Source: Actinomadura darangshiensis (GTDB lineage Bacteria > Actinomycetota > Actinomycetes > Streptosporangiales > Streptosporangiaceae). Taken from it: DNA of 44,771 nt. The position numbers and the translations under genes are program-made. The number at the start of each line of letters is the position of its first letter. Position 1 is the stretch's first letter. Shown here piece by piece: positions 13,100-20,298 of this stretch. A model generated the notes under the pieces. It worked only from the letters and a program-made list of their open reading frames with translations, made no database searches and was not told the origin of the DNA. The stretch covers positions 1 through 44,771 of the forward strand of contig NZ_SMKY01000041.1 of NCBI RefSeq assembly GCF_004349235.1. The letters are read 5' to 3'.

Positions 13100-13621
13100 A
13101 TGATCGAAGCAGGTGACACGGCCGCCGTGGCGGCCCAGCTCGGACGGGTGCCGCGCGGTGTCCGCGCGGTGGCGAGCCGCTGCCCGTGCGGGCTGCCCGC
13201 CGTGATCGAGACGGCGCCGCGGCTCCCGGACGGCACGCCCTTTCCCACGCTCTTCTACCTGACGTGCCCGAAGGCCGCCTCGGCGATCGGGACGCTGGAG
13301 GGCGGCGGCGTCATGCGCGACATGCAGGCCAGGCTCGCCGCCGATCCGTCCCTGCAGGCGCGGTACACCGCCGCCCACGAGGACTACCTGCACCGCCGCG
13401 ACGAAGCCGCCCGCGAGGACGGCACCGAGCCGCTCCCCGAGGGCATGCAGTCCGCCGGCGGCATGCCCGGCCGCATCAAGTGCCTGCACGCCCTCGTCGC
13501 CCACGAGCTCGCCGTGCCCGGCGTCAGCCCGTTCGGCCGCGAGGCCCTGGACGCGCTCCCCGAATGGTGGCGCTCCGGGCCCTGCGTCCGGCCGGAACCC
13601 GAGCCGGGGGAGGCGCGGTGA
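13100..13621 (+). CDS. DUF501 domain protein
   Basis: A 173-residue cytosolic protein of the actinobacterial DUF501 family, whose molecular function is not known to me. Recognisable parts are QLGRVPRGVRAVASRCPCG, then DGTPFPTLFYLTCPKA, then GGMPGRIKCLHALVAHELA. The CPCG, LTCP and KCLH cysteines plus His could form a metal site, but this is inference. The frame is open from 12986, but the ATG at 13100, preceded by GGGGACGG, matches the family start; the extra upstream residues would be the translated direct repeats. Its stop overlaps the start of the phosphatase gene as GTGA, implying translational coupling. Confidence 0.88.
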   Translation: MIEAGDTAAVAAQLGRVPRGVRAVASRCPCGLPAVIETAPRLPDGTPFPTLFYLTCPKAASAIGTLEGGGVMRDMQARLAADPSLQARYTAAHEDYLHRRDEAAREDGTEPLPEGMQSAGGMPGRIKCLHALVAHELAVPGVSPFGREALDALPEWWRSGPCVRPEPEPGEAR

Positions 13622-14592
13622 CCCGGGTCGCGGCCATCGACTGCGGGACGAACTCGGTCCGCCTGCTGATCGCCGACGTCGAGCCCGGGCACGGCGAGGA
13701 GAACGGCGGCGGCACCCTGGCCGACGTCGAACGGCGGATGGAGATCGTCCGGCTGGGCGAGGGCGTCGACGAGACCGGGCGGCTGTCGCCGGCCGCGCTG
13801 GAGCGCACCTTCGCCGCGATGCGCGGGTACGCCGAGCTGATCGAGCGGCACGGCGCCGGCGCCGGGCACGATGCCGGCAAGCACGGGCCGATCAAGACCC
13901 GGGTGGTGGCGACCAGCGCGACCCGCGACGCCGCCAACCGGGCCGACTTCGTCAGCGGCGTCGTCGACATCTTCGGCGTCGTCCCCGAGGTGATCAGCGG
14001 GGACGAGGAGGCGGGGCTGTCGTTCCTGGGCGCCACCCGGGAGCTGGCCGCGCTGCGCCCGGCCCGCCCCTACCTGGTGGTCGACATCGGCGGCGGGTCC
14101 ACCGAGGTCGTGGTCGGCAGCACGTCGGCGGACGCCGCCCGCTCCATCGACATCGGCTGCGTGCGGATGACCGAGCGGCACCTGAAGGACGACCCGCCCT
14201 CGCCCGAGCAGATCTCCAACGCCGCCGCCGACATCGACGCGGCCCTGGCCACCGTCCGGGAGACCGTGCCGGTGGACGAGGCGCGCACGCTCGTCGGGCT
14301 CGCCGGGTCCGTCACCACGGTCGCCGGCATCGCGCTCGACCTGCCGGAGTACCTCCCGTCCCGGATCCACCTGTCGCGGATCACCGCGGCGCAGGTGCAC
14401 GAGGTGACGCGGCGGCTGCTGCACGCCACCCGCGCCGAGCGGGCCGAGTTCGGCGTCATGCATCCCGGCCGGGTCGACGTGATCGGCGCGGGCGCGCTGA
14501 TCCTCGACCGGATCATGCGGGAGTACGGGTTCGGTGCGGTCGTCGTCAGCGAGCACGACATCCTGGACGGCATCGCCTGGTCGCTGGTCTGA
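13618..14592 (+). CDS. Ppx/GppA family phosphatase (exopolyphosphatase-like)
   Basis: A 324-residue protein of the sugar-kinase/actin/Hsp70 fold that acts on polyphosphate or pppGpp. Motifs are AAIDCGTNSVRLLIAD (phosphate 1 loop), RVVATSATRDAAN, VISGDEEAGLSFLGA with the catalytic-type Glu, and VVDIGGGSTEVVVG (phosphate 2 loop). It lacks the extra C-terminal HD-type domains of E. coli Ppx, as do the short actinobacterial forms. The GTG start overlaps the DUF501 stop by 4 nt. By position it matches Rv1026 of M. tuberculosis. Which substrate it prefers cannot be read from the sequence. Confidence 0.9.
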   Translation: MTRVAAIDCGTNSVRLLIADVEPGHGEENGGGTLADVERRMEIVRLGEGVDETGRLSPAALERTFAAMRGYAELIERHGAGAGHDAGKHGPIKTRVVATSATRDAANRADFVSGVVDIFGVVPEVISGDEEAGLSFLGATRELAALRPARPYLVVDIGGGSTEVVVGSTSADAARSIDIGCVRMTERHLKDDPPSPEQISNAAADIDAALATVRETVPVDEARTLVGLAGSVTTVAGIALDLPEYLPSRIHLSRITAAQVHEVTRRLLHATRAERAEFGVMHPGRVDVIGAGALILDRIMREYGFGAVVVSEHDILDGIAWSLV

Positions 14593-14598
14593 GCGCGG

Positions 14599-15351
14599 TC
14601 AGTACTTGAGCTGCGCGAGGAGCGCGGGGATCAGCACCGCGTTCGGGTTCTGCTGCGGGACGTAGAGGATCGGCGCGGCGCTGCCGGCCTGCTGGATCCA
14701 CACCCGTCCCCGGTCGACGGTCGCGCCGGAGATCGACGACCAGCTCAGCGACACCCGGTCGCCGCGCACGCCGCCCGGGTGGACGGTGAGGCCCTGCGCG
14801 ACGTCCACCGACTCGCCCGCGCGGACCCGCTTGGCTAACTGGGCGACGAGCCGCTGCTCGGCGTACTCCTGGCACAGCTGGATCAGCCGCCCCCAGACGC
14901 GCTCGGGCTCACCGCCCGGGCCCGGCTCCATCACGACCTCCAGCCGGGGGCCGCCGCGGAAGGGGAACCGGCCCGCCTGGAAGATCCACTGGGTGCCGGC
15001 GGCGTGGCCGTATCCGGCCGGGCGCTCCGCCGCCCAGTACGCCACCCACTCCACCCGCTCCCAGCCGAGCGAGGCGTTCCCGAAGACGACGACCTGGTCG
15101 TCGGCGTACAGGTGCCGGCCGCCCACGTGCACGTCAAGGGCCTGGACGGACGGGGCGCGGTCCCACGTCGGGATGTGCGGGGCGGCGTAGTGGTCGCCGC
15201 CCGCGGTCTCCTCGCCCACCCGCTGCTCGCGCCGCGGGATCCGCGGCGGCCGGTCGGGCTCGGGGTTGAGCCGCTCGGTCCAGCTCTCGCCGTCCCACCA
15301 GCGCAGGCTTCCAGTGCCGTAGGGGTCTGGGTACCAGCCCGGTTGCGACAC
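14599..15351 (-). CDS. DUF2510 domain protein, unknown function
   Basis: A 250-residue protein starting with an N-terminal DUF2510 motif ([19 protein letters not shown]), a Trp-rich module common at the N-terminus of actinobacterial membrane and cell-envelope proteins. The rest is soluble-looking, with beta-rich stretches ([29 protein letters not shown]) that I do not recognise; there is no membrane segment. The GTG at 15351 is preferred over the longer open frame (to 15465) because GGGAGG lies 7 nt upstream and DUF2510 normally sits at the very N-terminus. It converges on the phosphatase gene and diverges from udgB. Confidence 0.75.
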   Translation of the reverse strand: MSQPGWYPDPYGTGSLRWWDGESWTERLNPEPDRPPRIPRREQRVGEETAGGDHYAAPHIPTWDRAPSVQALDVHVGGRHLYADDQVVVFGNASLGWERVEWVAYWAAERPAGYGHAAGTQWIFQAGRFPFRGGPRLEVVMEPGPGGEPERVWGRLIQLCQEYAEQRLVAQLAKRVRAGESVDVAQGLTVHPGGVRGDRVSLSWSSISGATVDRGRVWIQQAGSAAPILYVPQQNPNAVLIPALLAQLKY

Positions 15352-15492
15352 TGCCTGCCTCCCGCTTCGCACAAAACGGCGTGCCGGACACCCGCCTCCC
15401 CGACCGGCGAACGCATCGTATCGACCGGACCCGCCTTTCACGGGCCATGGGCGGAACCCGGCCATGTCCTGTGGCGTGGGACGATCGGTGGT

Positions 15493-16314
15493 ATGCCGTC
15501 CGCCAACGCCCCGTTCGTGCCGCCCGGCTCAGGATGGCCGGAGGACCCCGCCGTCCCCGCGACCCCCGTCGCCCGCGGCGCCGGCGAGGTCGCCGAGCTG
15601 GCCGCGAAGGCGCCCGGTCTGGACGAGCTGTGCGCCCGCCAGTCGGTGTGCCGCGCCTGCGACCGGCTCGTGGAGTGGCGGGAGAAGGTCGCCGTCCAGC
15701 GCCGCCGGGCGTTCGCCGGCGAGGAGTACTGGGGACGTCCCATCGCGGGATGGGGCGACCCGGAGCCGCGCATCCTGATCGTCGGGCTGGCCCCGGCCGC
15801 GCACGGCGGCAACCGCACCGGCCGCATCTTCACCGGCGACCGCTCGGGGGACTGGCTGTTCGCGTCCCTGCACCGGGTCGGGCTGGCCGCGCGGCCGACC
15901 AGCGTCCGCGCGGGCGACGGGCAGCGGCTGATCGGCGCGCGGATGGCGGCGACCGTCCGGTGCGCCCCGCCCGACAACAAGCCGACGCCGCTGGAGCGCA
16001 CGGCCTGCCTGCCGTGGCTCGCCCGCGAGGTCGAGATGGTCGCGCCGAGCGTCGGCTGCATCGTCTGCCTCGGCGGGTTCGCCTGGCAGGGCGTGTGGCC
16101 CGCCCTCAAGCAGGCCGGTTACGAGGTGCCCCGGCCCCGGCCCAGGTTCGGGCACGGCGCCGAGGCCGAGCTGGCGCCGCCGCCCTCGGCGGCCCGGCGC
16201 GACCCGGTCCTGCTGCTGGGCTGCTACCACCCGAGCCAGCAGAACACCTTCACCGGCCGGGTCACCGAGGACATGCTGGACTCGGTCTTCATCCGCGCCC
16301 GCGACCACCGCTAG
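15493..16314 (+). CDS. udgB: Uracil-DNA glycosylase family 5 (UdgB-like)
   Basis: A 273-residue base-excision repair enzyme that removes uracil and some other deaminated bases from DNA. Family features are the N-terminal Cys cluster [17 protein letters not shown], motif [20 protein letters not shown] (with Ala where families 1 and 4 have Asp or Glu, as in family 5), the later [10 protein letters not shown], and motif CYHPSQQN. The cysteines suggest a 4Fe-4S cluster. Starting at the ATG 15493 gives the expected length; GACGAT 7 nt upstream could be a -10 box of a leaderless mRNA. Its TAG stop overlaps the TAG of the convergent lipoprotein gene within one CTAG. Confidence 0.9.
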   Translation: MPSANAPFVPPGSGWPEDPAVPATPVARGAGEVAELAAKAPGLDELCARQSVCRACDRLVEWREKVAVQRRRAFAGEEYWGRPIAGWGDPEPRILIVGLAPAAHGGNRTGRIFTGDRSGDWLFASLHRVGLAARPTSVRAGDGQRLIGARMAATVRCAPPDNKPTPLERTACLPWLAREVEMVAPSVGCIVCLGGFAWQGVWPALKQAGYEVPRPRPRFGHGAEAELAPPPSAARRDPVLLLGCYHPSQQNTFTGRVTEDMLDSVFIRARDHR

Positions 16315-16964
16315 CGCGGTTCCGGGTTCGAGGTGAGCGGGGTCAGCCGGATCTGGCCGTGCTGGCAGGCGGGACCGTACTTCCACGTCGCGTCCGTCTG
16401 CTCCGTCCGGTTCGGCGGGATCACCCTCAGGACGGACGCGACGGGCTCGCAGTTGTCGCCGGTCTCGTCGCCGGCGGGCACGGCCGCCCAGTGCAGCCGC
16501 TCGTAGGCGTGGCCGCCGTTGCGGATCGTGATCGTGTGCGGCGTGCCCTCGCGGACGACCTTCGTCGGGACGGTCCCGCCGGCGCCCGCGAGCTGGAGCC
16601 CCGACCAGCCTCCGGTCGTGCAGTGCTTCCCGGACTTGTTGGTCAGCACGAGCGTCGCGTAGCGGTTCCCGGCGGCGGCGCCGAGGTCGGTGAGGGACGC
16701 GTCCAGCATCCCGGCGGTGCACTGCGGCCGCCCGGGGTTCGCGCCGCCCCCGGCGTTCGCGTTCCCGGAGCCGCCGTTCGCGCCGCCGCTCCCCGTTGCG
16801 CCGCCGGGCGAACCCGGGTTCGCGGCGGTGGACGACGTGCCGGGCGGCGTGGACGAGCCGCTCCCGCCCGCCGAGGCGGGACTCGCGTTCGAGGCCGACC
16901 CGCATCCCGCGAGCGCGGTGGCGACGGCCGCGGCGGCGAGTGTCCCCAAGATCAGTCGTGGCAT
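16311..16964 (-). CDS. DUF4232 lipoprotein
   Basis: A 217-residue exported lipoprotein. The signal peptide ends in LAGC, followed by a long Ser/Gly/Ala/Asn/Pro linker and a C-terminal DUF4232 domain ([20 protein letters not shown], then [19 protein letters not shown]), an immunoglobulin-like domain found in many secreted actinobacterial proteins. Four Cys in the domain could form disulfides. Function unknown. The ATG at 16964 is chosen from the lipoprotein signal and GGGGGGAGG 3 nt upstream. It is divergent from ndh across 243 bp and convergent with udgB, sharing CTAG. Confidence 0.85.
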   Translation of the reverse strand: MPRLILGTLAAAAVATALAGCGSASNASPASAGGSGSSTPPGTSSTAANPGSPGGATGSGGANGGSGNANAGGGANPGRPQCTAGMLDASLTDLGAAAGNRYATLVLTNKSGKHCTTGGWSGLQLAGAGGTVPTKVVREGTPHTITIRNGGHAYERLHWAAVPAGDETGDNCEPVASVLRVIPPNRTEQTDATWKYGPACQHGQIRLTPLTSNPEPR

Positions 16965-17207
16965 GATGCCTCCCCCCAGTGATGGGTCCGACGACGAGGC
17001 AGGGCCTTGGCCGAGCGGCCGTGGAGCGGCGGACCGGCCCCTGCACCGGCCCGCCGCCGTCCCCGCGGTCGCTGGGCGCCCCCGTCCGGCCCTGACCTCG
17101 CCGTCTCCTTTCTGGTGGTACATCCCGTGAGATGCCAGATGTGGTCATGAAGTTCGCAAGTCGGGCGATGAAGTGAGCGGGCCGCGGATGCGGGTACCGC
17201 TCCCGAT
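16965..17207. other. Divergent intergenic region, lipoprotein / ndh
   Basis: 243 bp between two divergent genes and so expected to hold both promoters. I see no clear gene. TACCGC lies 8 nt before the ndh ATG and is a weak -10 candidate. I see no strong dyad. Confidence 0.4.
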
Positions 17208-18557
17208 ATGCCATCCGAGCGCACGAAACAGATCGTGATCGTCGGCGGCGGGTACGTCGGCATGTACACGGCCCTGCGGCTGCAGAAGAGGCTGCGCGGC
17301 GAGCTGCGCCGTGGCGAGGTCGCCGTCACCGTCATCGACCCCCAGTCCTACATGACCTACCAGCCGTTCCTGCCCGAGGCGGCCGCGGGAAACCTGGAAC
17401 CCCGGCACGTGGTCGCCCCGCTGCGCAAGGTCCTGCATCGCTGCCAGATCCTGAACGGCTTCGTGACCCGCATCGACCACGCGTCGAAGCGGGTGACCGT
17501 CCAGCCGGCGGGATCGCGCACCGCGGGCGTCGCCGACCGGGACGTCGGCTACGACATGCTCGTGGTCGCCCTCGGCTCCATCTCGCGGACGCTGCCCATC
17601 CCCGGCCTCGCCGACTGCGGGATCGGCTTCAAGACCGTCGAAGAGGCGATCTTCCTGCGCAACCACGTCATCCACCAGCTCGACATCGCCGCGTCCAACG
17701 CGGGCGACGAGGAGGTCCGCAAACGGGCGCTCACGTTCGTGTTCGTCGGGGCCGGGTTCGCGGGCATCGAGGCCATGGCCGAACTGGAGGACATGGCCCG
17801 CGACGCCTGCAAGTGGTACCCGACCATCGACGCGCGGGAGATGCGCTGGATCATGGTCGAGGCCACCGACCGGATCCTGCCCGAGGTCGGGCCCGAGATG
17901 GGCCGCCACACCGCCGAGGCGCTCCGCCGCCGCGGCATCGAGGTCAAGATGGAGACACTGCTGAAGTCCGCCGAGAAACGGCGCATCGTGCTCAGCGACG
18001 GCGAGGAGTTCGACGCCGGCACCCTCGTCTGGACGGCCGGCGTGAAACCGCACCCCGTCGTCAAGGAAAGCGACCTCCCGCTGGACGACAAGAGCCGCAT
18101 CAAGACGACCGCCGAACTCACCGTCGACGGGCTCGAAGGCGTCTACGCCGCCGGCGACAACGCGGCCGTCCCCGACCTCACCGACGCGGGCGACTTCACC
18201 GCGCCCAACGCCCAGCACGCCGTCCGGCAGGCCAAGCGGCTCGCCGACAACATCGCCGCCGACCTGCACGGCAAGCCGCGCAAACGCTACGTGCACGCCT
18301 ACGTCGGCTCGGTCGCGAGCCTCGGCCTGCACAAGGGCGTCGCGAACGTCTACGGGGTGAAGCTGCGCGGGCTTCCCGCCTGGGTCATGCACCGGACCTA
18401 CCACCTGTCCCGCATGCCGACCGTCAACCGCAAGTTCCGGATCACCATGGACTGGACGCTCGCGCTCTTCTTCCAGCGCGAGATCGTCTCCCTCGGCGAA
18501 CTCGAATGGCCGCGCCAGGAATTCGAACTCGCCGCCGGCCGCCAGCAGGACACCTGA
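17208..18557 (+). CDS. ndh: Type II NADH dehydrogenase (NDH-2)
   Basis: A 449-residue FAD enzyme that passes electrons from NADH to the quinone pool without pumping protons; it sits on the inner face of the membrane. The FAD-binding VIVGGGYVGMYTALRLQ is at the N-terminus, followed by YDMLVVALGS, the NADH-binding fold FVFVGAGFAGIEAMAEL, then TLVWTAGVK and GVYAAGDNAAVPD (FAD ribityl motif). The C-terminal helices around ITMDWTLALFFQREIV likely bind the membrane. Length and motif order are normal. A related FAD-linked pyridine nucleotide disulfide oxidoreductase is the only alternative. Confidence 0.92.
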   Translation: MPSERTKQIVIVGGGYVGMYTALRLQKRLRGELRRGEVAVTVIDPQSYMTYQPFLPEAAAGNLEPRHVVAPLRKVLHRCQILNGFVTRIDHASKRVTVQPAGSRTAGVADRDVGYDMLVVALGSISRTLPIPGLADCGIGFKTVEEAIFLRNHVIHQLDIAASNAGDEEVRKRALTFVFVGAGFAGIEAMAELEDMARDACKWYPTIDAREMRWIMVEATDRILPEVGPEMGRHTAEALRRRGIEVKMETLLKSAEKRRIVLSDGEEFDAGTLVWTAGVKPHPVVKESDLPLDDKSRIKTTAELTVDGLEGVYAAGDNAAVPDLTDAGDFTAPNAQHAVRQAKRLADNIAADLHGKPRKRYVHAYVGSVASLGLHKGVANVYGVKLRGLPAWVMHRTYHLSRMPTVNRKFRITMDWTLALFFQREIVSLGELEWPRQEFELAAGRQQDT

Positions 18558-18658
18558 CCGCCCGGCTTGACCGTCGGGGCCGTTCCGTTGGCCGGACCCG
18601 GCCGCCTCAGAGCCACCCCAGTGGTCCTCGGACACACCGGTGTCAGCAACTGACTCGA

Positions 18659-18664
18659 TATGAT
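18659..18664 (+). promoter_or_regulatory. -10 box TATGAT of the tRNA gene
   Basis: TATGAT, close to the -10 consensus, ends 6 nt before the first base of the tRNA. At usual spacing transcription would start at or within a base of tRNA position 1. No matching TTGACA-like -35 is visible 16-18 bp upstream. Confidence 0.5.
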
Positions 18665-18670
18665 GACGCC

Positions 18671-18743
18671 GCCCCTGTAGCCCAACGGCAGAGGCGGGCT
18701 CCCTAAAAGAGCCAACGTGTCGGTTCGAGTCCGACCAGGGGCA
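18671..18743 (+). tRNA. Class I tRNA with anticodon UAA (tRNA-Leu-like, unusual)
   Basis: A full cloverleaf can be drawn over 73 nt. The acceptor stem GCCCCTG pairs perfectly with CAGGGGC. The D-stem is 3 bp, GCC with GGC. The anticodon stem GGCTC pairs with GAGCC around loop CCTAAAA. The variable loop has only 5 nt (AACGT), and the T-arm is GTCGG, TTCGAGT, CCGAC. Discriminator base is A; CCA is not encoded. The 34-36 triplet is TAA, which reads UUA (Leu), yet leucine tRNAs have a long variable arm and this one does not. Base 33, almost always U, is C. So it is either a specialised or decaying tRNA, or charged with something other than expected. Confidence 0.8.
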
Positions 18744-18763
18744 CGAGGCAGCACCTCCTACTC

Positions 18764-18780
18764 GTTGATCTTCGATCAAC
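18764..18780. terminator. Hairpin downstream of the tRNA
   Basis: GTTGATC and GATCAAC form a perfect 7-bp stem around loop TTC, 20 nt after the tRNA. It could end the tRNA transcript or guide 3' processing. It is the first of three hairpins in 90 bp. Confidence 0.4.
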
Positions 18781-18804
18781 TTCGCGGGCGCCCGCTGTAT
18801 CTGC

Positions 18805-18834
18805 CCAGGGGGGCGACCCCCTGGAACCCCCCCG
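18805..18834 (-). repeat. Palindromic repeat copy 2 (reverse orientation)
   Basis: A perfect 8-bp stem, CCAGGGGG (18805-18812) with CCCCCTGG (18817-18824), followed on the plus strand by AACCCCCCC. Read on the minus strand it gives G-run, spacer TTCC, stem and loop TCGC, the same arrangement as the copies at 1008 and 37697 but with a different stem end. Confidence 0.6.
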
Positions 18835-18835
18835 G

Positions 18836-18854
18836 GCGAGGGCTTCGCCCTCGC
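18836..18854. terminator. Third hairpin of the post-tRNA cluster
   Basis: GCGAGGGC and GCCCTCGC form a perfect 8-bp stem with loop TTC. It lies between the palindromic repeat and the promoter region of the Bax inhibitor-1 family gene. TAGACT at 18885-18890 after it is a plausible -10 box for that gene. Confidence 0.4.
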
Positions 18855-18924
18855 GGGTGCTCGCTGATCTTTCGCGGGTCGCCGCTTAGACTGGCGGTCC
18901 AGTTCGGCGGAAGTGGTGACTTCG

Positions 18925-19713
18925 ATGGAGAGCAGGAACCCCGCGTTCCGGGGCGACACCTTCGGTCAGCGGAACGCCTACGGGACGTCCGGGTACGGGA
19001 CGCATCCGTACGGTACTCCGGGACTCGCGCCGCCGGCCGCCCGGACCATGACCATGGACGACGTCGTCGTCCGGGGATTCCTGACGCTGGCCACGCTCGT
19101 GCTCACCGCGGCGCTGGCGTGGGCGCTGGTGCCCACCGACATCGCCGTCCCGGTCCTGGTCGTGGCGCTGATCGCCGAGATCGGGATCTGGGCCTTCATC
19201 TCGTTCGGCCGCAAGGCCAACGCGTCGACGGTGCTGGCGTTCGCGGCCGTCTACGGGGTCGTGGTCGGCATCATCAGCCACACCTACAACGACGTCTACA
19301 ACGGGATCGTCTTCCAGGCCGTGATCGGGACCGCGCTGGCGTTCGGCGGCACGCTCGCCGTCTACGCGCTGCGCATCGTCCGGGTCACCCCGAAGTTCGC
19401 CAAGTTCGTGCTCGCCGCGGGCGCCGCGCTGATCGGGCTGATGCTCGTCAACCTGCTGGTGAGCGTCTTCGGCGGGGAGCACGGAATCGGCATCCGCGAC
19501 CCCGGCAACCCGCTCGCCTACGTGTTCAGCGCCGTCGCGATCCTCGTCGGGTGCTTCTTCCTGCTGCTCGACTTCGACGCGATCGAGCGGGGCGTCCGGC
19601 AGGGCGCGCCGGAGAAGTTCGCCTGGTACTGCGCGTTCGGGCTGGTCCTCAGCCTGGTCTGGATCTACCTGGAGATCCTGCGGCTGCTCAGCTACTTCAG
19701 CGGCCGCGACTAG
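18925..19713 (+). CDS. Bax inhibitor-1 / YccA family membrane protein
   Basis: A 262-residue integral membrane protein. After a ~45-residue Gly/Tyr/Thr-rich cytoplasmic tail (GTSGYGTHPYGTPG) there are about seven hydrophobic helices, with the family's actinobacterial features TMDDVVVRGFLTLATLVLTA, FAAVYGVVVGIISHTYND and LLDFDAIERGVRQGAPEKF. Relatives are proposed to be pH-sensitive calcium-leak channels; the role in actinobacteria is unknown. The ATG at 18925 has GGCGGAAG upstream; a GTG 4 codons earlier is also in frame. A strong terminator follows. Confidence 0.88.
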   Translation: MESRNPAFRGDTFGQRNAYGTSGYGTHPYGTPGLAPPAARTMTMDDVVVRGFLTLATLVLTAALAWALVPTDIAVPVLVVALIAEIGIWAFISFGRKANASTVLAFAAVYGVVVGIISHTYNDVYNGIVFQAVIGTALAFGGTLAVYALRIVRVTPKFAKFVLAAGAALIGLMLVNLLVSVFGGEHGIGIRDPGNPLAYVFSAVAILVGCFFLLLDFDAIERGVRQGAPEKFAWYCAFGLVLSLVWIYLEILRLLSYFSGRD

Positions 19714-19723
19714 CGCACGCAAT

Positions 19724-19757
19724 GATCAGCCCCGCGCCGGACGGCGTGGGGCTGATC
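19724..19757 (+). terminator. Strong terminator after the Bax inhibitor-1 gene
   Basis: GATCAGCCCC (19724-19733) pairs perfectly with GGGGCTGATC (19748-19757), and GCGCC / GGCGT extend the stem inside around GGAC. It sits 11 nt after the stop codon. Confidence 0.75.
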
Positions 19758-19760
19758 TGT

Positions 19761-19828
19761 GTGGGATCTCCGCGTCAGGGTCGTGCTCGGCGGCACGACG
19801 GCGGGGGCATCCGCTGACGGGATCCCAC
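19761..19828. other. Nested inverted-repeat element
   Basis: Three nested perfect arms lie in 68 nt. GTGGGATC (19761-19768) pairs with GATCCCAC (19821-19828), CGTCAG (19773-19778) with CTGACG (19814-19819), and GTCGTGC (19780-19786) with GCACGAC (19793-19799). It lies between the Bax inhibitor-1 terminator and the 3' end of the DUF4287 gene. It may be the DUF4287 terminator, or a structured RNA. Confidence 0.5.
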
Positions 19829-19875
19829 CACGTCCATATGAAGTTCGCTCGGCGCGCCCTCTCGGGGAGGCCGCG

Positions 19876-20103
19876 TCAGTAGTGCCGGGCGCGGCGGGTG
19901 CGCTCGTGCTCGCGCACCAGCGCGGCCGCGTAGCCGTGAGAGAGGTTGTGCTCCTCGGCCAGCCACGTGCTGCGCTCCTCGCAGCGGGTGAACGAGGGGC
20001 CGTTCTCGATGGCGTTGAACCACTCGGGGATGTCACGTCCTGTGACTTGCGGAATACGGGCTATCAGCTTGCTGTGCGTCTCCGGCGAGTGGTTCAGTGA
20101 CAA
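19876..20103 (-). CDS. DUF4287 domain protein
   Basis: A 75-residue protein matching the small DUF4287 family: SPETHSKLIARIPQVTGRDI, then EWFNAIENGPSF, then WLAEEHNLSHGYAAALVREH. Function is not known to me; relatives occur alone or fused to other domains. The start is TTG at 20103, set by a GGAGG Shine-Dalgarno exactly 6 nt upstream and by the normal family length. The frame is open further upstream (to 20166), but those residues do not look like the family. It is divergent from the BRCT-WD40 gene. Confidence 0.8.
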   Translation of the reverse strand: MSLNHSPETHSKLIARIPQVTGRDIPEWFNAIENGPSFTRCEERSTWLAEEHNLSHGYAAALVREHERTRRARHY

Positions 20104-20185
20104 TTGGCACCTCCAGGTCGCGGGGCTCTTCCTGCCGACTCTGCAACACCTCTCCGCATGTGACAACCCCCTAACGGGGACCTAT

Positions 20186-20226
20186 CTATGACGTTACGTA
20201 GATCATCGGTAACGGGGATGATCCCC
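20186..20226. promoter_or_regulatory. Dyad cluster, probable operator region
   Basis: Overlapping inverted repeats lie in the 195-bp divergent region: CGTTAC (20192-20197) with GTAACG (20209-20214), GATCATC (20201-20207) with GATGATC (20217-20223), and the 13-nt palindrome GGGGATGATCCCC (20214-20226). This looks like a regulator-binding or attenuator site serving the DUF4287 gene, the BRCT-WD40 gene or both. Confidence 0.45.
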
Positions 20227-20283
20227 GGAAACGCGCAGGTGACCCGCGTGCCGCCGCGGGCGGGCGATTCCGGCTTCCGCTGG

Positions 20284-20289
20284 TAGGGT
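20284..20289 (+). promoter_or_regulatory. -10-like TAGGGT before the BRCT-WD40 gene
   Basis: TAGGGT ends 9 nt before the ATG at 20299. No Shine-Dalgarno is seen, so a leaderless or nearly leaderless mRNA is likely. Inference. Confidence 0.4.
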
Positions 20290-20298
20290 CCGGCGATC

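Noticed and set aside
18671..18743. tRNA as an integration site for a mobile element
   Set aside because: No integrase or duplicated tRNA 3' end is found in the window.
17147..19848. ATGAAGTTCGC shared at 17147-17157 and 19838-19848
   Set aside because: The 11-mer has no further flanking similarity and no common context, so chance is likely enough.
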